Positions 42,101 through 50,786 of a DNA stretch of 64,000 nt are shown here, piece after piece (within the stretch, counting starts at the first letter, position 1; the number at the start of each line of letters is the position of its first letter). This DNA is from Aquabacter sp965279295 (GTDB lineage Bacteria > Pseudomonadota > Alphaproteobacteria > Rhizobiales > Xanthobacteraceae): NCBI GenBank assembly GCA_965279295.1, contig CBDIHQ010000011.1; one strand, written 5' to 3'. A program made the translations under genes and the position numbers. The notes under the pieces were generated by a model. That model ran no database searches, was not told the origin of the DNA, and saw only the letters and a program-made list of their open reading frames with translations.

Positions 42101-42855
42101 ACGGACGTGGCGACGTTGAGCGGGAACAACGTGATGTTGTCGCCCGGCTGCGCGAACTGGAACTCGACGTCCGAGAAGCTGCTGGAAAGGCCGGTGGTGC
42201 TGTCCCAGAGAACAGTGTCCTCGATGAGGATCTGCTCGCGCTGGTACTTGCCGAGGCCGTGGACGAGAAGCAGGTTGAGATACTGGTCGTCGCCGATAAA
42301 CTCGGACCACGGCACTGCCGCATAGTCCAAGTAGGACTTTGTGCGCCCGTAGCGAACCGGGATGACGTCCAGCGGCCGGGCAGAGTTGCTCTGCGCGCCG
42401 AACTGGTAAAGCGTCGGCTGCTTCGTATCGACAGCCGAGGAGGCCGCACCAGCGCCCAGAACGGTATTGAGAAGGAAGGCGCCGCCGGCAAGAACAGCCG
42501 TGCTGACCACGGTGCCAAGGAAGCCGCCGATGGCAGTGCCGATGCCGGGAGCGAGCAGCGAAAGGGCGATGATACCCACGAGGCCGATGATGCTTTTGGT
42601 GCTGCTTCCGCCGCCCTGCCCACCTCCACCGCCGCCTCGCGGCTTGCTGATGAAGCGGACCTCATCGCCCTTCTTGATCCGGGTCTTGCGCCAGTCGGCG
42701 CGCATGAGGGGACGGCCGTTGAACTCGCAGATCGTCGGGAGATTGGTGGTGTTCCAGCCGTTTCGGCGGATGAAGCTCGCGACGGTTTCGCGGGCATAGC
42801 TGTTCGCCTCCGCGACCTGGTGGCCGGGGAGCGCGACATGAACGACGTGAGGCAT
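39172..42855 (-). CDS. Tail tip / host specificity protein (TipJ, lambda J-like)
   Basis: The 1227-residue protein has a ThiS-like N-terminus (RADWRKTRIKKGDEVRFISKP), a Gly-rich hydrophobic segment (about residues 75-140), the conserved blocks VIPVRYGRTKSY and YLNLLLVHGLGKYQREQILIEDT of J-type proteins, fibronectin-like regions, and near the C-terminus seven or so 10-residue repeats (ITTAKLAAGAVTTNEIASG) that probably form a triple-stranded stalk. It assembles at the tail tip and binds the host receptor. Encoded after the NlpC/P60 gene, as in lambda-like tails. Confidence 0.9.
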   Translation of the reverse strand: MPHVVHVALPGHQVAEANSYARETVASFIRRNGWNTTNLPTICEFNGRPLMRADWRKTRIKKGDEVRFISKPRGGGGGGQGGGSSTKSIIGLVGIIALSLLAPGIGTAIGGFLGTVVSTAVLAGGAFLLNTVLGAGAASSAVDTKQPTLYQFGAQSNSARPLDVIPVRYGRTKSYLDYAAVPWSEFIGDDQYLNLLLVHGLGKYQREQILIEDTVLWDSTTGLSSSFSDVEFQFAQPGDNITLFPLNVATSVEVSGQELPDTTAYVGGYIANASGTTANAIAIDVVLGQGLGLRGSSGITVWLCAITAQYRPVNSVGVPTGAWTQLFQKDIHGSSTKPIRVSVKTAVAPGRYEVRLKRDLGPHADAIDQVNWAGLRSYLTGTQAFPGLTVTAIRMKSTAQLTQASSGKFGAIDTRIIPTWNGSAWVDAATRNPAWAMLDIATNTDYGCRRPLAKIDTQALSALATKANTRGDKFDYEFRSVVPATDAIDTALATVRSKHRWQGDILSVVRDEWQTLPQFFITDQEIVRGSFTVDYQLQSADSSDAVIVEYLDEETWSPQEVQVPEGVSPQFATRVQIPGLVQRAQAYREAKFLWLQNAYRRIRPTITTEHDGRLLSVGSVITLQSEIPQEWGASGEVVARSGTSLTLEPAPTWEAGQSYVVLRTPTGKPFGPVKVSRGADASIAVLNGTDLTLIEGQQGIVLADVLTRHDGGLPPSFAFGLGTTWQQRCIVLSGSPDGDQVTLELVVDRQEVHDDSGSAPAAPAPPTLTIAKTPLVGGLVATLEQNVLEPVLSASWQPASGALHYIAQVSYDGAATWLALGQMYSPSLSVVVEPRAMKLRVSAVGSGQGAWSVIDIDAPTISYAKVVVTEDNFDVDLAGLWDDQLATVAALEALSDDSSAVVNFGSVTAPPGVTAIWKMQVRSGSKDTGLNLVSTPSGGYISASSDKFVFRSPTGAEFAVFDNVSGTLYLKGGLIATGTITTAKLAAGAVTTNEIASGAITTAKMAAGAITANEISSGAITTAKLAAGAVTANEISANAITTNKIAIGGVTFDSLALAAATNYIVSYTSSPINSNPIRTNTIDRVAGAGGTSTALDLMAGFTLSAFEYPATYSGSYLLSGTLQVVVDRINPGGSVTNVLTRDVDIQFDTPIGSAGTIWLKGRVGNLALPFSDTSSLAAGTYDYVLKVNNATIYYGGSTFVTNPFATPGIGLKSSAYFSYLKTSEFRR

Positions 42856-43289
42856 CAGCCCCCCTGAACGTGCTCGTAAAAGTGGAGGGCTCGCCAGCCT
42901 CGGACGCGCAGGAATGAGGTCGTGTCGAAGACGACGCCGGACACCTGATCGACGTGCATGACCAGCCCCTCAGGGGCGAGCCAGATGCCGATGTGCGCAG
43001 GACTTGAGGAGCGAGCCATGAGGACGCCAGCGCCGTCTTGAGCGGTGACGATGCCGTGCGGACACTGGACTTCCGCCCAATGATCGCGGTCGGGGTGGGC
43101 GCGGAATGCGTCTAGCATCCAGCGCCAAGACGGCTCGGGAGGCACGTCGACATGAGACAGATGCCGACCCCAGAGTCGGGCTTGCGCCTCGACGAACAAG
43201 CCCCAGCACGAATACGCGTCGGGGCCTTCGCCCTGCGCGTACCAGGGCTTGCCGAGGCGCGAATACAGGTAGGCTTCGCGTTCGGTCAC
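42855..43289 (-). CDS. NlpC/P60 tail assembly peptidase
   Basis: The GTG at 43289 overlaps the preceding stop (GTGA), giving 144 residues. DAYSCWGLF carries the catalytic Cys, and PAHIGIWL the His. Such proteins (lambda K-like) are part of the tail tip and open the cell wall during DNA entry. Confidence 0.88.
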   Translation of the reverse strand: MTEREAYLYSRLGKPWYAQGEGPDAYSCWGLFVEAQARLWGRHLSHVDVPPEPSWRWMLDAFRAHPDRDHWAEVQCPHGIVTAQDGAGVLMARSSSPAHIGIWLAPEGLVMHVDQVSGVVFDTTSFLRVRGWRALHFYEHVQGG

Positions 43290-43819
43290 GCGACGAGCGC
43301 CGGGAACTCTGCGCGGGTGTAGACCCTGCGCGGAAACTTGGTGTTCGCCAAGTCTGCGAGTTTCGCAGTTCCTTCGACCCGCGAGCCTGTAATGCGCGTG
43401 TTGCGCACGATGAACTCGACCGGACCATAACAAGGCGCCGAGACATCGTCGCTGCGATACTCACGGTAGAGCAGCGTGAGGTCGGCGCGCACCGTAATCG
43501 CGTCGTTTAGATACGGCATCAACTGCCGGCCAACGCCGTCGAACGTGACCTTGCACTCGGGCACTTTCCCCTGTTCGAAGTCGGGTCGGGTGCTCTCGAA
43601 GGTCATTGCAGAGAAGGTCTGCATGGTGCTGGGATTGAAGGTGGCGCCGGCCTCAATACCGAGGGAGCGGTCGACAGCGTCGAGCACAAACCGGAGGGCG
43701 ATAGGCGAGCCTGCCTCTAGAAAGGCCGGATGCTGCAGTTCGACCGTCAAGAACGTCATGACGTCGATCGGGCAAGCGGCCTCAGCCTCCGCCCAAGCGG
43801 AGGTCCAAGGATCTGCCAT
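43286..43819 (-). CDS. DUF1833-like tail protein
   Basis: The 177-residue protein contains FLTVELQHPAF and PCYGPVEFIVRNTRITGSRVEGTAKLADL. It fits the DUF1833 family, found at this place between the tape measure and tail tip peptidase in many siphoviruses (lambda L-like position). Confidence 0.75.
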   Translation of the reverse strand: MADPWTSAWAEAEAACPIDVMTFLTVELQHPAFLEAGSPIALRFVLDAVDRSLGIEAGATFNPSTMQTFSAMTFESTRPDFEQGKVPECKVTFDGVGRQLMPYLNDAITVRADLTLLYREYRSDDVSAPCYGPVEFIVRNTRITGSRVEGTAKLADLANTKFPRRVYTRAEFPALVA

Positions 43820-43831
43820 ATAAGGGGTGCC

Positions 43832-44140
43832 TCAGAAGAAGGTGTGAGCCGGGGTGCTGGGTGCGACCATGAATGGCCACAGGGGCTCGGGAGCGCCGCC
43901 TGAGAGCAGGCGAACGTCAACGTGGTAGCCGGGGGCGAGCACGGGCGGGGTGCTTATGCCGGCTATAGGGTCGAAGGTTCCGGGCGTGGCGACGACAGGG
44001 ATGCCAGCGGCGCCATCCCAGCCGTCGCCCCTTGGGAAGGCGAGAAGATCGCCCTCCCTGCCGCGTGTAGGCCAGCCCAGAATCAAAAAGGCCGCCTCGT
44101 AGGCGGCCTCATCGGCAAAGCGCAGTCGGATGTCGATCAT
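43832..44140 (-). CDS. Phage hypothetical protein with a terminator-like hairpin in its 5' part
   Basis: The 102-residue frame starts at 44140, overlapping the upstream stop (ATGA). No family recognised. Codons 11-20 contain a perfect 7-bp stem followed by TTTTT (44085-44108), see the separate entry. The predicted protein is soluble and Pro/Gly-rich in its second half. Confidence 0.6.
   Translation of the reverse strand: MIDIRLRFADEAAYEAAFLILGWPTRGREGDLLAFPRGDGWDGAAGIPVVATPGTFDPIAGISTPPVLAPGYHVDVRLLSGGAPEPLWPFMVAPSTPAHTFF
44085..44108 (-). terminator. Terminator-like hairpin within a coding region
   Basis: Read leftward, GGCCGCC-TACGA-GGCGGCC is followed by TTTTTG. It lies inside the start of the 102-residue frame. 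It could attenuate transcription before the tail tip genes unless ribosomes or an antiterminator interfere. Confidence 0.55.
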
Positions 44141-46053
44141 GCGCCGAGCCCCTGCAGTTGCGCGTCCGAAACATCACGAGGGAGGAAAACAACTTCGCGG
44201 ATATGTCCGTCGAAATAGCTGTCCATCTGCCCTATCGTTAATCTGACGTAGTCGCGCAGCGCATTAGATGTGGAAGCCATTAAGCTGCCATTGTAAGCCA
44301 TCGTCTGCGTTGCTGCCGTCCACCTAAGGGCGGCTCGCCAGATCTCGCTGGCTGCCGGGCTGGTTGATGTGAAACCAAACGTCACGCCAGTCGAATCGAC
44401 GCGGCCGCCGGAATACACGCAACCTGTCAGGTGATATCGGTAAATTCCGATAATGTTGTCTCCTGTTCCAAGCATCGAGACAGCGCCTGGGTACTCTTCA
44501 AACGACGGAATAGGAGCGTACCTCTGCGCAGCCTTCACCATTACAGTGCCTTTGCCGGTAATGAACGAAGCAGGCAGGTAGTAGAGAAGCTGGTCAAGCG
44601 AGCGGCTAGCAATAGTCCCTGTTGTGCGGATAACTGAGGTGGGGCGTCCCTTCTGCTCGACTTGCGGCATAGCGAAGAAGAACGTCCAGTCGATTGGACC
44701 GGCATTCATGTAGATGAGATAGTATCCCATCGTGATTCCGGCGGCAGTGGGTTGATTGACCGTTCTCGTTACATCAAATCTTTGCACCGTACTGCTTACA
44801 GCCGAGAGCCTGTCCGGACTGCTCTGGACAAGCCACGTCCCTCCGCTGTTTACCTCAGAGATAACTTGAAGGATGGCTGTAACGTTGGTCTTCGTTCCGG
44901 CTACATGTGCCAGATAGCTCGATGCAGTGAATGTCTGCCCAATAGTAGCCGCTACCGTCGTATCAAATGAAACATAATAAAAATCGGCAGCGGCCAATGT
45001 ACCATAAACGCGGATATAGGTTCCCTCCATTCCGCGATAGGTACCGTAACTTACTTGCCTGTTGAGCCCTGAGCCAGACGTCGAAGCCTGCCAATTTGTT
45101 GGCAAAACACCAGGCGTCCCTCCGGTTCCGCCAACGCCGACACTATTACGAGTTAAATTGGTGCTTGCGCTCTCGCTGAGGTATCCAAGCGGCGCCAATG
45201 TAATCGGGTCGTAGTCATACCGCAGGACGTTGGCGCCGACGGTCTCCATCACCCCCGACGCATTGATGCGCGTCGCAGACGAACCTCGAGTGAACGTCGA
45301 GCCGGTGGACACAGGCCCGAGATACTGGGCGGACGGCGCCGCTGGCGCCTTGACCATCATCGCATCGTTGATGAGATCGAACACGCCGCCGGCCGGCTCG
45401 GTCACGCCCATCTTGGCACGCAACGAGCGCATCATGTTGTTGGGCATCACCAGATCGACGGGTGTGCACCAAGGGCCCGCGATGCCGCTCACTGTTTGGC
45501 GAGCGCGCACCGGGTAAGTGCCGTCCTCCAGATAGGGCGCGGGAACTGCCCAGGTACCGCTGCCGGTGGCCGTGGTGCTGCGGATGATTAAGCCGAAGTC
45601 CACCTCGACAAGCGCCGAGGCCGTCGACGTACCAATGATATAAGGCTCCACGGCCGTGATAACCGGCATGGCCGGCACCAGCGACGCGGGGAACACGTCC
45701 AGCGTCATGCTGACGGTGACGTAGCCACCACCAGCGCCGGCATACTTCGGTGCGCCGCCTGCGATCTGTACGAGGCGGACCTCGTAGACGGATCCGTAAA
45801 GGCAGACCGGCATGTAGAACCGCGCAGCACCGCGGTTGAGCGTGATGCGGAAGAACGGATCAAGGACGGCCATCTCGGTCGGGCTCAGATCCTGAGCCCA
45901 AGCGAAGGTGGCAACTGCGTCACCCGGGCGGGTGCGATTGCGAGGAGAGCCGCCGTCCATGTCGGTGGACAGCGGCGCGCGAAACGGGGAGCCAGACCAA
46001 GGATCCGTCGCAGGCCGGTAGCTGACAGCTAGCGGCCACGAGGCAATCGCCAC
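44137..46053 (-). CDS. Phage tail protein with carbohydrate-binding C-terminal region
   Basis: The 638-residue protein has an N-terminal domain with the ASWPLAVSYRPATDPW and TLDVFPASLVPAMP segments seen in distal tail proteins, and then a second part with STFTRGSSATRINASGVMETV and GYLSESASTNL, the carbohydrate-binding module common in phage tails, ending with IREVVFLPRDVSDAQL of a LamG-like fold. Probably a distal tail protein with a glycan-binding extension. Confidence 0.75.
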   Translation of the reverse strand: MAIASWPLAVSYRPATDPWSGSPFRAPLSTDMDGGSPRNRTRPGDAVATFAWAQDLSPTEMAVLDPFFRITLNRGAARFYMPVCLYGSVYEVRLVQIAGGAPKYAGAGGGYVTVSMTLDVFPASLVPAMPVITAVEPYIIGTSTASALVEVDFGLIIRSTTATGSGTWAVPAPYLEDGTYPVRARQTVSGIAGPWCTPVDLVMPNNMMRSLRAKMGVTEPAGGVFDLINDAMMVKAPAAPSAQYLGPVSTGSTFTRGSSATRINASGVMETVGANVLRYDYDPITLAPLGYLSESASTNLTRNSVGVGGTGGTPGVLPTNWQASTSGSGLNRQVSYGTYRGMEGTYIRVYGTLAAADFYYVSFDTTVAATIGQTFTASSYLAHVAGTKTNVTAILQVISEVNSGGTWLVQSSPDRLSAVSSTVQRFDVTRTVNQPTAAGITMGYYLIYMNAGPIDWTFFFAMPQVEQKGRPTSVIRTTGTIASRSLDQLLYYLPASFITGKGTVMVKAAQRYAPIPSFEEYPGAVSMLGTGDNIIGIYRYHLTGCVYSGGRVDSTGVTFGFTSTSPAASEIWRAALRWTAATQTMAYNGSLMASTSNALRDYVRLTIGQMDSYFDGHIREVVFLPRDVSDAQLQGLGA

Positions 46054-48470
46054 TACCGCATGGCCCTCTTGAGCCCGTAGCCGCCCTGAAGCGTCTTGGC
46101 GAGGGAGCCGTTGCTCTCGACATCCCTCTTCAGCGCGCTGACAACTTGCTTCATGATGATATCCAAGCTGATGCTGCCGTCCGGATTCTGCTTCTGCTGC
46201 ACCTCGGCGGTGCTGCCCGGCAGTGCGTGGACGTTGACGTTGATGTTGGCGGGCGCGTTCATTCGCGCGCCCATGGCTTTCATCTGGCCGGCGGTGAAGA
46301 CGCCTTCGTCTTCTTTGATGATGGCGGGCTTCTCGCCTGCCGAGAGCAGGTCGAGCGGGTCATGTCCGGAGTGAAGCTTTGGCGCTCCGACGAACACGGA
46401 ACTAGGCACAAGGCGGTTGTAATTCGGCTCGGTGCCGACACCGCCGCTGTGATAGATGCCGCCAAGCGCGGCGCTAACCCCGCCGAAGCTTGATAGGCCG
46501 CCACCTGCGCCACCGCCGAACGAGCCCATAAGCCCACTCAGCAGGCCGCCAACGCCGCCCGCACCTCCCTGCCCGCCTAGGCCGAAGATGCCTGCAATGG
46601 CCTGCTTCGCTGCGACCCTCGCCATGTCGGCGATCATCGAGTTGGCAAGGTCTTGGAAGTTGAGTTTGCCCGTGGTGACGAATTCCACGAAGGCGTCTTC
46701 CATGCCCTTAAACAGGCCCTGGGTTATCTGAGCCGTCTGCTCTGCCAGGGTGCCGACGCTCTTGGTGTATTCGGCAATGCCAAGCTCAATACCGTCGTAG
46801 GGATTGCTTGATTTGCTGAGCGTCTTGAGACGGTCGGAGACCTGCTTCTCGGACATCTCCTCCTTGGCCTTTGCGGCCGCACGAGCGTAGGTGTCCTGAG
46901 AGATGGCTCCCTGTTCGAGGAGGTCGTTCAGCTTCTTGATCTGGTCGGCGTAAGCTTCAGCAGAGTTGCGGGTGTCATCCCACACCCGCTGCGCCTCGCG
47001 TTTCAGATCTCGCTCGGCCTTCTTGGCATCGCGCTCGCCTTCCTGAGACCGCTTCTCAGCGTCCCTGGCGGCTTTTTCCTTCTCGAAGTTCTCCTGGGCC
47101 AGCCTGTAGGCTTCGCGCCGCTGGTCCATCGTGGCGCCGGAGCCAAGACGGTCCAGAGTGCGCCCGATGGCCTGTGCCTGGTCGTCTCCAATCCGCGCAC
47201 CGTCGCGTTTCAGATCCTCGATAAGCTTCGCTGCAGAGGCGATGTCTTTGGCGCTATCGGCCAGCTTGAGAATGGTGAGGTCGGCATCGGTTGCCGTTCC
47301 CGCCAGAACGCGTAGCTGCGCCTCCAACTTCCGCACGCCATCGGCGGCTTCGGTCATAGACTTGTTGGCATCGCCGGAGCCGCGCGCCATATCCAGCAGC
47401 TTGGCCGCAGCGTCCTGTAGAGCCGGGTTTGCCTGCCCAATGCGGCCGATTGCGTCGACCAACTTGTTGATGTCGTCGGTGGTCTTGCCGCTGGACTCGA
47501 ACGCCTCGAGCGGCGATGCGAAGGCTGCGTATTCCTTACGGGCCTTGAAGTTGTATTTGTCCCCGAGGTTTGGGTCGGACTGCAGAAAATACTGGCCCGC
47601 GCCGCCGCTGAACGCACCGCCCTCAAGGAAGCGTTTGGACAGATCGTCCATCTGCTTCTTCATGTCCGCGAGTGCTTTGGTGGTTTCCACCACCGTCGCG
47701 GCGCGTGATGCGTTCTGCCAACGATTGGCCGCGCCGGCCACGTTGTCGTAAGAGCCCTCGACAATCTTGAGCAGACGCTCCTGCTCTTTTAGGCCGTCCT
47801 CTACCGACTTGCTGTCGCCCTGGATCGCCGAATAGGCGTAGGTGGCGCCGATATAGAGAGCAGTGAAACCCGCCAGCACGAGCATCGTGGGGTTGACCAT
47901 CGACGCAAGGGCGGTGCCAAGGCCGGTGAAGATCGAGGTTAGCCCCCGATTCCCCATCAGGTTGCTGATCTGGCTGCCCTGCTGGATCATGACCGTGAAC
48001 GGGTTCTGGCCGCCGGCAAGCGAAACGCCGATGTCTTGAATCTGGGCGTTTAGGTTGGATACCTCGTGCGACGCCATCTTGATGTTGTCGTTCGAGCCCC
48101 TTGGCATAATCGACGGAACAGTCGACGGCGTGTCGAGGTATTTGCTCTTGAGCAAATCCAGAGCGCGGGCATACTCGGTGGCGTCAATCTTTCCCTGTTC
48201 AAGGGCGCGATCCAGAACACCTTGCCCGCGTGCGAACTGCTGTTGGCCGCGGTAGGTCTCATCAATCGATTTCAACAGTCGGTCATACGCCGCTGCCGCA
48301 GAAATCTGGCGCTTGGCCGTCGTATCTGTGCTTTTGGAGGCAGTCTCGCCACTCTTGGCGACGTTATCCTGCGCGTCGGCGACCTTGTTGAGGTCCGCGG
48401 CAACCTTGTCCATACCCTCGGAGCGGCCGCGGGAGACAAGCTCCTTCACGACCTGCATCTTCTGCGCCAT
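46053..48470 (-). CDS. Tail tape measure protein
   Basis: The 805-residue protein starts at 48470. It is largely helical with charged repeats (for example KAARDAEKRSQEGERDAKK, about residues 475-495), with hydrophobic segments near residues 165-215 and a Gly-rich part near 640-680, plus FVEFVTTGKLNFQDLANSM of lambda H-type tape measures. By the usual rule of about 1.5 angstrom per residue the tail would be near 120 nm. Its place behind the G/GT chaperones agrees. Confidence 0.92.
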   Translation of the reverse strand: MAQKMQVVKELVSRGRSEGMDKVAADLNKVADAQDNVAKSGETASKSTDTTAKRQISAAAAYDRLLKSIDETYRGQQQFARGQGVLDRALEQGKIDATEYARALDLLKSKYLDTPSTVPSIMPRGSNDNIKMASHEVSNLNAQIQDIGVSLAGGQNPFTVMIQQGSQISNLMGNRGLTSIFTGLGTALASMVNPTMLVLAGFTALYIGATYAYSAIQGDSKSVEDGLKEQERLLKIVEGSYDNVAGAANRWQNASRAATVVETTKALADMKKQMDDLSKRFLEGGAFSGGAGQYFLQSDPNLGDKYNFKARKEYAAFASPLEAFESSGKTTDDINKLVDAIGRIGQANPALQDAAAKLLDMARGSGDANKSMTEAADGVRKLEAQLRVLAGTATDADLTILKLADSAKDIASAAKLIEDLKRDGARIGDDQAQAIGRTLDRLGSGATMDQRREAYRLAQENFEKEKAARDAEKRSQEGERDAKKAERDLKREAQRVWDDTRNSAEAYADQIKKLNDLLEQGAISQDTYARAAAKAKEEMSEKQVSDRLKTLSKSSNPYDGIELGIAEYTKSVGTLAEQTAQITQGLFKGMEDAFVEFVTTGKLNFQDLANSMIADMARVAAKQAIAGIFGLGGQGGAGGVGGLLSGLMGSFGGGAGGGLSSFGGVSAALGGIYHSGGVGTEPNYNRLVPSSVFVGAPKLHSGHDPLDLLSAGEKPAIIKEDEGVFTAGQMKAMGARMNAPANINVNVHALPGSTAEVQQKQNPDGSISLDIIMKQVVSALKRDVESNGSLAKTLQGGYGLKRAMR

Positions 48471-48473
48471 AGA

Positions 48474-48776
48474 TTATTTCCGGGGTTTGTTGACGTGGCC
48501 CACGAAAGCGCGATCCATCGCCATCACGAGGTGACGCAAGCGATCGAAGCTATCGAGGTCATCCACCCGGTAACGGGCGGCATAAGCGTCGATGGAGCGG
48601 AAGGGGATGCGCCCAACTGAAAAGCCGGTGGGGCGGTCGGTCGACAACGACCAGAAGGCTTCCCAGATGAAGCCGAGATGCGAGGCGAGTTGCGGCCGCG
48701 CTTTGAGCGCCTTGGGCGCCACACCTGTCTCGGCCTCGATGCCCTCAAGAAATTCGAGTTTGTCGCCCCACTCCAA
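48474..48776 (-). CDS. Tail assembly chaperone, T part (expressed by frameshift)
   Basis: The frame (100 residues from a TTG at 48776) is most likely not translated alone: reading continues upstream in the same frame to 48806, where the slippery site in the preceding gene shifts ribosomes by -1 into LTEALLWQLEWGDKLEF. The fusion is the counterpart of the lambda gpGT, which recruits tail tube subunits to the tape measure. Confidence 0.82.
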   Translation of the reverse strand: MEWGDKLEFLEGIEAETGVAPKALKARPQLASHLGFIWEAFWSLSTDRPTGFSVGRIPFRSIDAYAARYRVDDLDSFDRLRHLVMAMDRAFVGHVNKPRK

Positions 48777-48796
48777 TTGCCAGAGCAGGGCCTCGG

Positions 48797-49210
48797 TCAG
48801 TTTTTTACGTCGGCCTCAAGGGCGGCGCGGCCTCTCTGAGACACAACCGCAGAGGCATAGGCGACGGCACGGCGGATGGTCTCGCCGATGTCAGGATCGG
48901 TCATCAGTTCCCGGCGCGCATCCTCGGTGCACGGAATAGACGCATCGTCGTCATCCACCAGATCCCAGTCGATGAGGATTGCCCGCGCCATCACCTCGAG
49001 TGCCACAGCGTCGCGATCTTCATCCGAAAATGCGGCCCGCCTCTCCTCAGAGAGCTTGGCGATTTCCTCGTCGCGAACAATGTTTGCGGATGGATTGTGG
49101 GTGCCCCGCACCTTGAGGTTCACGCCTTCAAGCCCCTGGATGGGGAGATCCCCAACCCAGGCGCCTTCGACGACGTTGCGAACCGACTTCTTGACGGATG
49201 CTAGCTTCAC
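48797..49210 (-). CDS. Tail assembly chaperone, G part
   Basis: The 137-residue acidic protein lies between the tail tube genes and the tape measure gene, as in all lambda-like tails. Its last codons are GTA AAA AAC TGA, forming a -1 slippery heptamer right before the stop. The minor product is a G-T fusion spanning 48474-49210. The start overlaps the upstream stop (ATGA). Confidence 0.85.
   Translation of the reverse strand: MKLASVKKSVRNVVEGAWVGDLPIQGLEGVNLKVRGTHNPSANIVRDEEIAKLSEERRAAFSDEDRDAVALEVMARAILIDWDLVDDDDASIPCTEDARRELMTDPDIGETIRRAVAYASAVVSQRGRAALEADVKN
48800..48806 (-). promoter_or_regulatory. Programmed -1 ribosomal frameshift site A AAA AAC
   Basis: On the leftward strand the heptamer A AAA AAC fits the rule X XXY YYZ in the zero frame of the G chaperone and lies directly before its TGA. 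Slipping leads to CTG ACC GAG and then into the T frame with no stop until 48474. Confidence 0.88.
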
Positions 49211-49389
49211 TTGTCGGTTCCCTTCCGAGGCTTGGCCGCCGGCTCAGCGGCTGGCGCGCGGGCGTGTCTCTTTTCGATGATCAGGTCGGCAAATTCGTCC
49301 GGCAGTGACGGCGTTTCACCGATCGCGAACACGACTTTGCGTCCCTCGGGGTACCCCTCGAAGGACTCTATGATTTCAACGGTTTTCAT
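49207..49389 (-). CDS. Small phage protein between tail tube and chaperone genes
   Basis: The 60-residue protein overlaps both neighbours (TGATG on one side, ATGA on the other). It has an N-terminal beta part (EIIESFEGYPEGRKVVFAIG) and a basic Ala/Pro tail. Not recognised. Confidence 0.65.
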   Translation of the reverse strand: MKTVEIIESFEGYPEGRKVVFAIGETPSLPDEFADLIIEKRHARAPAAEPAAKPRKGTDK

Positions 49390-50318
49390 CAGGCGACGGC
49401 CCGCGTGATCTTGATCGATGCGGCCTCGGTCGCGTCATAGAGCCCGCGGAACGGGATCGACACGATGACGTCGTCATCATTGCCCGCGAGTTTGCGCGCG
49501 CCATCAAGGAAGCGTGCCTTGGGGATCAGAACCGTGTATTTCTTGGTGGTCGCGTTGCCGATGGTGAAGCTCAGTGCACCACCGCCGTGGTCAAGCACTG
49601 CCTGATAGAGTGCGTTGCTCTCGAAGTACGCTTCAAGGGTGCCGGTGACGTCGCAGCGGCCCTTGCCGAACTCCGCCGTGTAGATCGTATCGACGGCCGG
49701 CCGGGTACGCAGATTGCGCCCCACAGAAAGTGTCAGAGAGCGAACAGTGGGCGTGGGGCTGATGCTCGCAACAGCGAGGCTGGCGACACTCACGCCGGCC
49801 GTCATGACAGGCTCGGTATTCGCAGCCGTGTAGGTCGCGCCGGAAACGATGGCGTTCGCCAGGGTCTCCTGCTTGCCCATGATGGCAAAGCTGGTGGTCA
49901 CTTCAGCCCGGCTGTTGATGCTCATCTGCCAGGTGTTGATGCAACAGCCACCGAAACGGGAAAAGCTGTCCGTGGCGCCGAGTTCCAGCGTCTCCTCGAA
50001 CGTGAAAGACTTCGCCGTCATGGCGTTCTTGAGCACGTTCGTGGTCCACGCGCCCATAAGCGCGGCTTCGAGTAGGTCGTCGAAGGTGCCGTAAGACATC
50101 TCGCCGGGGTATTCCCCGGTGACATCGATACCCACCAGCATCTCGTCCGACACGTTGCCATCGGCGCGAAGCTCTGCGCTGGTCTTGGTGGACTTCGCGG
50201 ACTTCAGGCCGCCGCCAGTGGTACGAAGAATTTTGAAGGTGGGCGTGGCCGGCGTGACACTGAACGAGGACTCAGCGACATAGGCGATGCGCGCCTCGCT
50301 GGAAGATGCGAAAGCCAT
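49389..50318 (-). CDS. Phage tail tube protein
   Basis: The 309-residue protein, mainly beta, has the pattern of GTA/lambda-type tail tube proteins: ARIAYVAESSFSVTPATPTFKILRTTGGGL at the start and ALYQAVLDHGGGALSFTI in the C-terminal half, which may be an Ig-like extension. Its location before the chaperones is standard. Confidence 0.85.
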   Translation of the reverse strand: MAFASSSEARIAYVAESSFSVTPATPTFKILRTTGGGLKSAKSTKTSAELRADGNVSDEMLVGIDVTGEYPGEMSYGTFDDLLEAALMGAWTTNVLKNAMTAKSFTFEETLELGATDSFSRFGGCCINTWQMSINSRAEVTTSFAIMGKQETLANAIVSGATYTAANTEPVMTAGVSVASLAVASISPTPTVRSLTLSVGRNLRTRPAVDTIYTAEFGKGRCDVTGTLEAYFESNALYQAVLDHGGGALSFTIGNATTKKYTVLIPKARFLDGARKLAGNDDDVIVSIPFRGLYDATEAASIKITRAVA

Positions 50319-50372
50319 ACAGGACTCCGAAAATGTGGGAGGGCGGCGTCAGCCGAGCGCGAGGGCTCTAGG

Positions 50373-50783
50373 TCAGCCGAGAATGTCGAATTGGTACGGA
50401 ATGGCGCTGCTCAGCGCCCAGTAGTTGCCTGCGTCGGCGCGGTCATCGAGGACGGCCGGCGATGCGGCGAACGTCACGACGTTGTCGAAGCGTTTCCCGC
50501 GGAACAGGGCGCGGACCTCATCGAGCCACACTGTCCATTCGTCGATGCCGGCGCCGCGGGGGATTTCGAGGACGAAGCGGATGGCGCCCTCCTCCCGGTA
50601 GAGGTTGGAGCCCGGCGCGCCGATGCTCATGCGCTCCTCGGTGGCGACGGGATACTGCACCGCCAGGAAGGGCGAGCCTTCAGCCGGCGTGGTCTGCTTT
50701 TCGTTGGGATATGCGACTGGGCAACGCGTCCAATTGGCATCAAGCCGGGCCCGGACGGCGGCCATTACTGCTGCGCTCGCCAT
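50373..50783 (-). CDS. Tail terminator-like protein (DUF4128-like)
   Basis: The 136-residue protein reads like DUF4128 tail terminator proteins (lambda U position), with FLAVQYPVATEERMSIG and AIRFVLEIPRG. It caps the tail tube and joins it to the head. Confidence 0.72.
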   Translation of the reverse strand: MASAAVMAAVRARLDANWTRCPVAYPNEKQTTPAEGSPFLAVQYPVATEERMSIGAPGSNLYREEGAIRFVLEIPRGAGIDEWTVWLDEVRALFRGKRFDNVVTFAASPAVLDDRADAGNYWALSSAIPYQFDILG

Positions 50784-50786
50784 GGG

